Assembly (NCBI GenBank): GCA_900108205.1
Contig: FNUU01000009.1
Location: forward strand, 51,699 to 115,698
Length of the DNA stretch: 64,000 bases
DNA from: Eubacterium ruminantium
Lineage (GTDB): Bacteria > Bacillota > Clostridia > Lachnospirales > Lachnospiraceae
Reading direction: 5' to 3'
The notes below the pieces were generated by a model that did not search any database, was not told where the DNA came from, and saw only the letters and a program-made list of their open reading frames with translations. Shown here piece by piece: positions 63,655 through 64,000 of the stretch. Within the stretch, counting starts at the first letter, position 1. Every line of letters begins with the position of its first letter. The position numbers were made by a program, and so were the translations under genes.

Positions 63655-64000
63655 ACTGAGCGAGTCATGCACGAACTCATTTGCGAGCTATGCACAAGCC
63701 ACTCGCCGCTCGTCATGCACATGCGAAGCATGTGCTGTGAAAGAGACTGTGGGCATGCGTGCTTGCACGCTAATGCACATAGTCTCTTTCGCAACACATG
63801 TGTCGAAGACACATGTGTGTATGACGGGCGGCGAGTGAAGAGTGTATACCGGAAATGAGAGAGTATATGACGAGCGTGCGACATGAGATAGACCGTGAAG
63901 CGGTCTATGAATGCGGCAGCGATACTGTCACCCCCCAAAAACAGCCAGCTGAGAGAGAGTAAAAGCAACAAAAAAGACAGAAACAGTCGGAAATTGTTGC
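63655..64000 (+). repeat. R2 hairpin-rich repeat, copy b (runs off window)
   Basis: Begins with GAGCGAGTCATGCACG right after the terminator, as in copy a. CTCGTCATGCACATGCGAAG, TATGACGAGCGTGCGACA and AAATTGTTGC follow in the same order. Between these words lie extra hairpins: GCGTGC/GCACGC (about 63756), AAGAGACT/AGTCTCTT (enclosing), ACACATGTGTC/GACACATGTGT (63794-63818) and ATAGACCG/CGGTCTAT (63888-63908). No credible gene lies in these 350 nt. Confidence 0.75.

Noticed and set aside
63631..63858. 75-codon and 65-codon frames after rplQ
   Set aside because: Both lie across the terminator and the R2 hairpins and share no protein features.

Overview
The window comes from an anaerobic, low-GC Gram-positive bacterium, most likely of the family Lachnospiraceae (Clostridia). 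This is inferred from protein style and gene content: a GlgC/GlgD pair, a GH94 cellobiose phosphorylase, a four-subunit 2-oxoacid:ferredoxin oxidoreductase, SpoVG, class III fructose-bisphosphatase, a HrcA/CIRCE-type heat-shock promoter, and a long S10-spc-alpha ribosomal cluster with zinc-type S14 and L36. Genus cannot be fixed from sequence alone. I saw no rRNA, tRNA, CRISPR array, prophage or intact transposase.

Layout. 0-2 kb holds the 3' end of a response-regulator/hybrid kinase gene, a small type I toxin-antitoxin-like locus, a decayed type I restriction hsdR gene and an array of tiny perfect hairpins. 2-5 kb is a 1045-residue protein of unknown function with a possible zincin motif. 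5.3-12.1 kb is a storage and sugar region: glgC-glgD, spoVG, cellobiose phosphorylase and an aldose epimerase. 12.5-16.2 kb has an SGNH hydrolase, a DUF4358 lipoprotein, a HIT protein, a CIRCE-controlled Hsp20 and a second antitoxin-like RNA. 16.3-18.4 kb carries split purine genes (PurO-type IMP cyclohydrolase and a stand-alone AICAR transformylase). 18.7-26.7 kb holds a lipoprotein, a Bax-inhibitor-like membrane protein, a cysteine-cluster protein, cardiolipin synthase, a TetR regulator and unknowns. 26.8-39.1 kb includes citrate synthase, a HAD nucleotidase, the por operon (minus strand), a GGDEF protein with altered active-site residues, two coupled unknown membrane proteins and an aconitase-family protein. 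39.3-46.9 kb has NfeD/SPFH, DUF3137, an isochorismatase-like hydrolase, fructose-bisphosphatase and a ProC-like reductase. 47.4-63.6 kb is the ribosomal cluster from rpsJ to rplQ, including secY, adk, infA and rpoA; map is missing from its usual place.

How it fits together. Cellobiose phosphorylase releases glucose-1-phosphate, which GlgC can turn into ADP-glucose for glycogen. The Por complex links pyruvate and acetyl-CoA to ferredoxin. Citrate synthase with the aconitase-family protein suggests an oxidative branch towards 2-oxoglutarate, and a ProC-like reductase lies nearby. Fructose-bisphosphatase supports gluconeogenesis.

The most unusual signal is between the genes. A dispersed, three-hairpin repeat (called R1 here) occurs as about eleven full or partial copies between 1.9 and 46 kb and is absent from the ribosomal cluster. 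Its middle stem shows compensatory base changes between copies. A second hairpin-rich element (R2) follows the terminators of the AICAR transformylase gene and rplQ. Together with two toxin/antitoxin-like RNAs, several long leaders and short tandem repeats, these are the best candidates for undescribed biology in the window.
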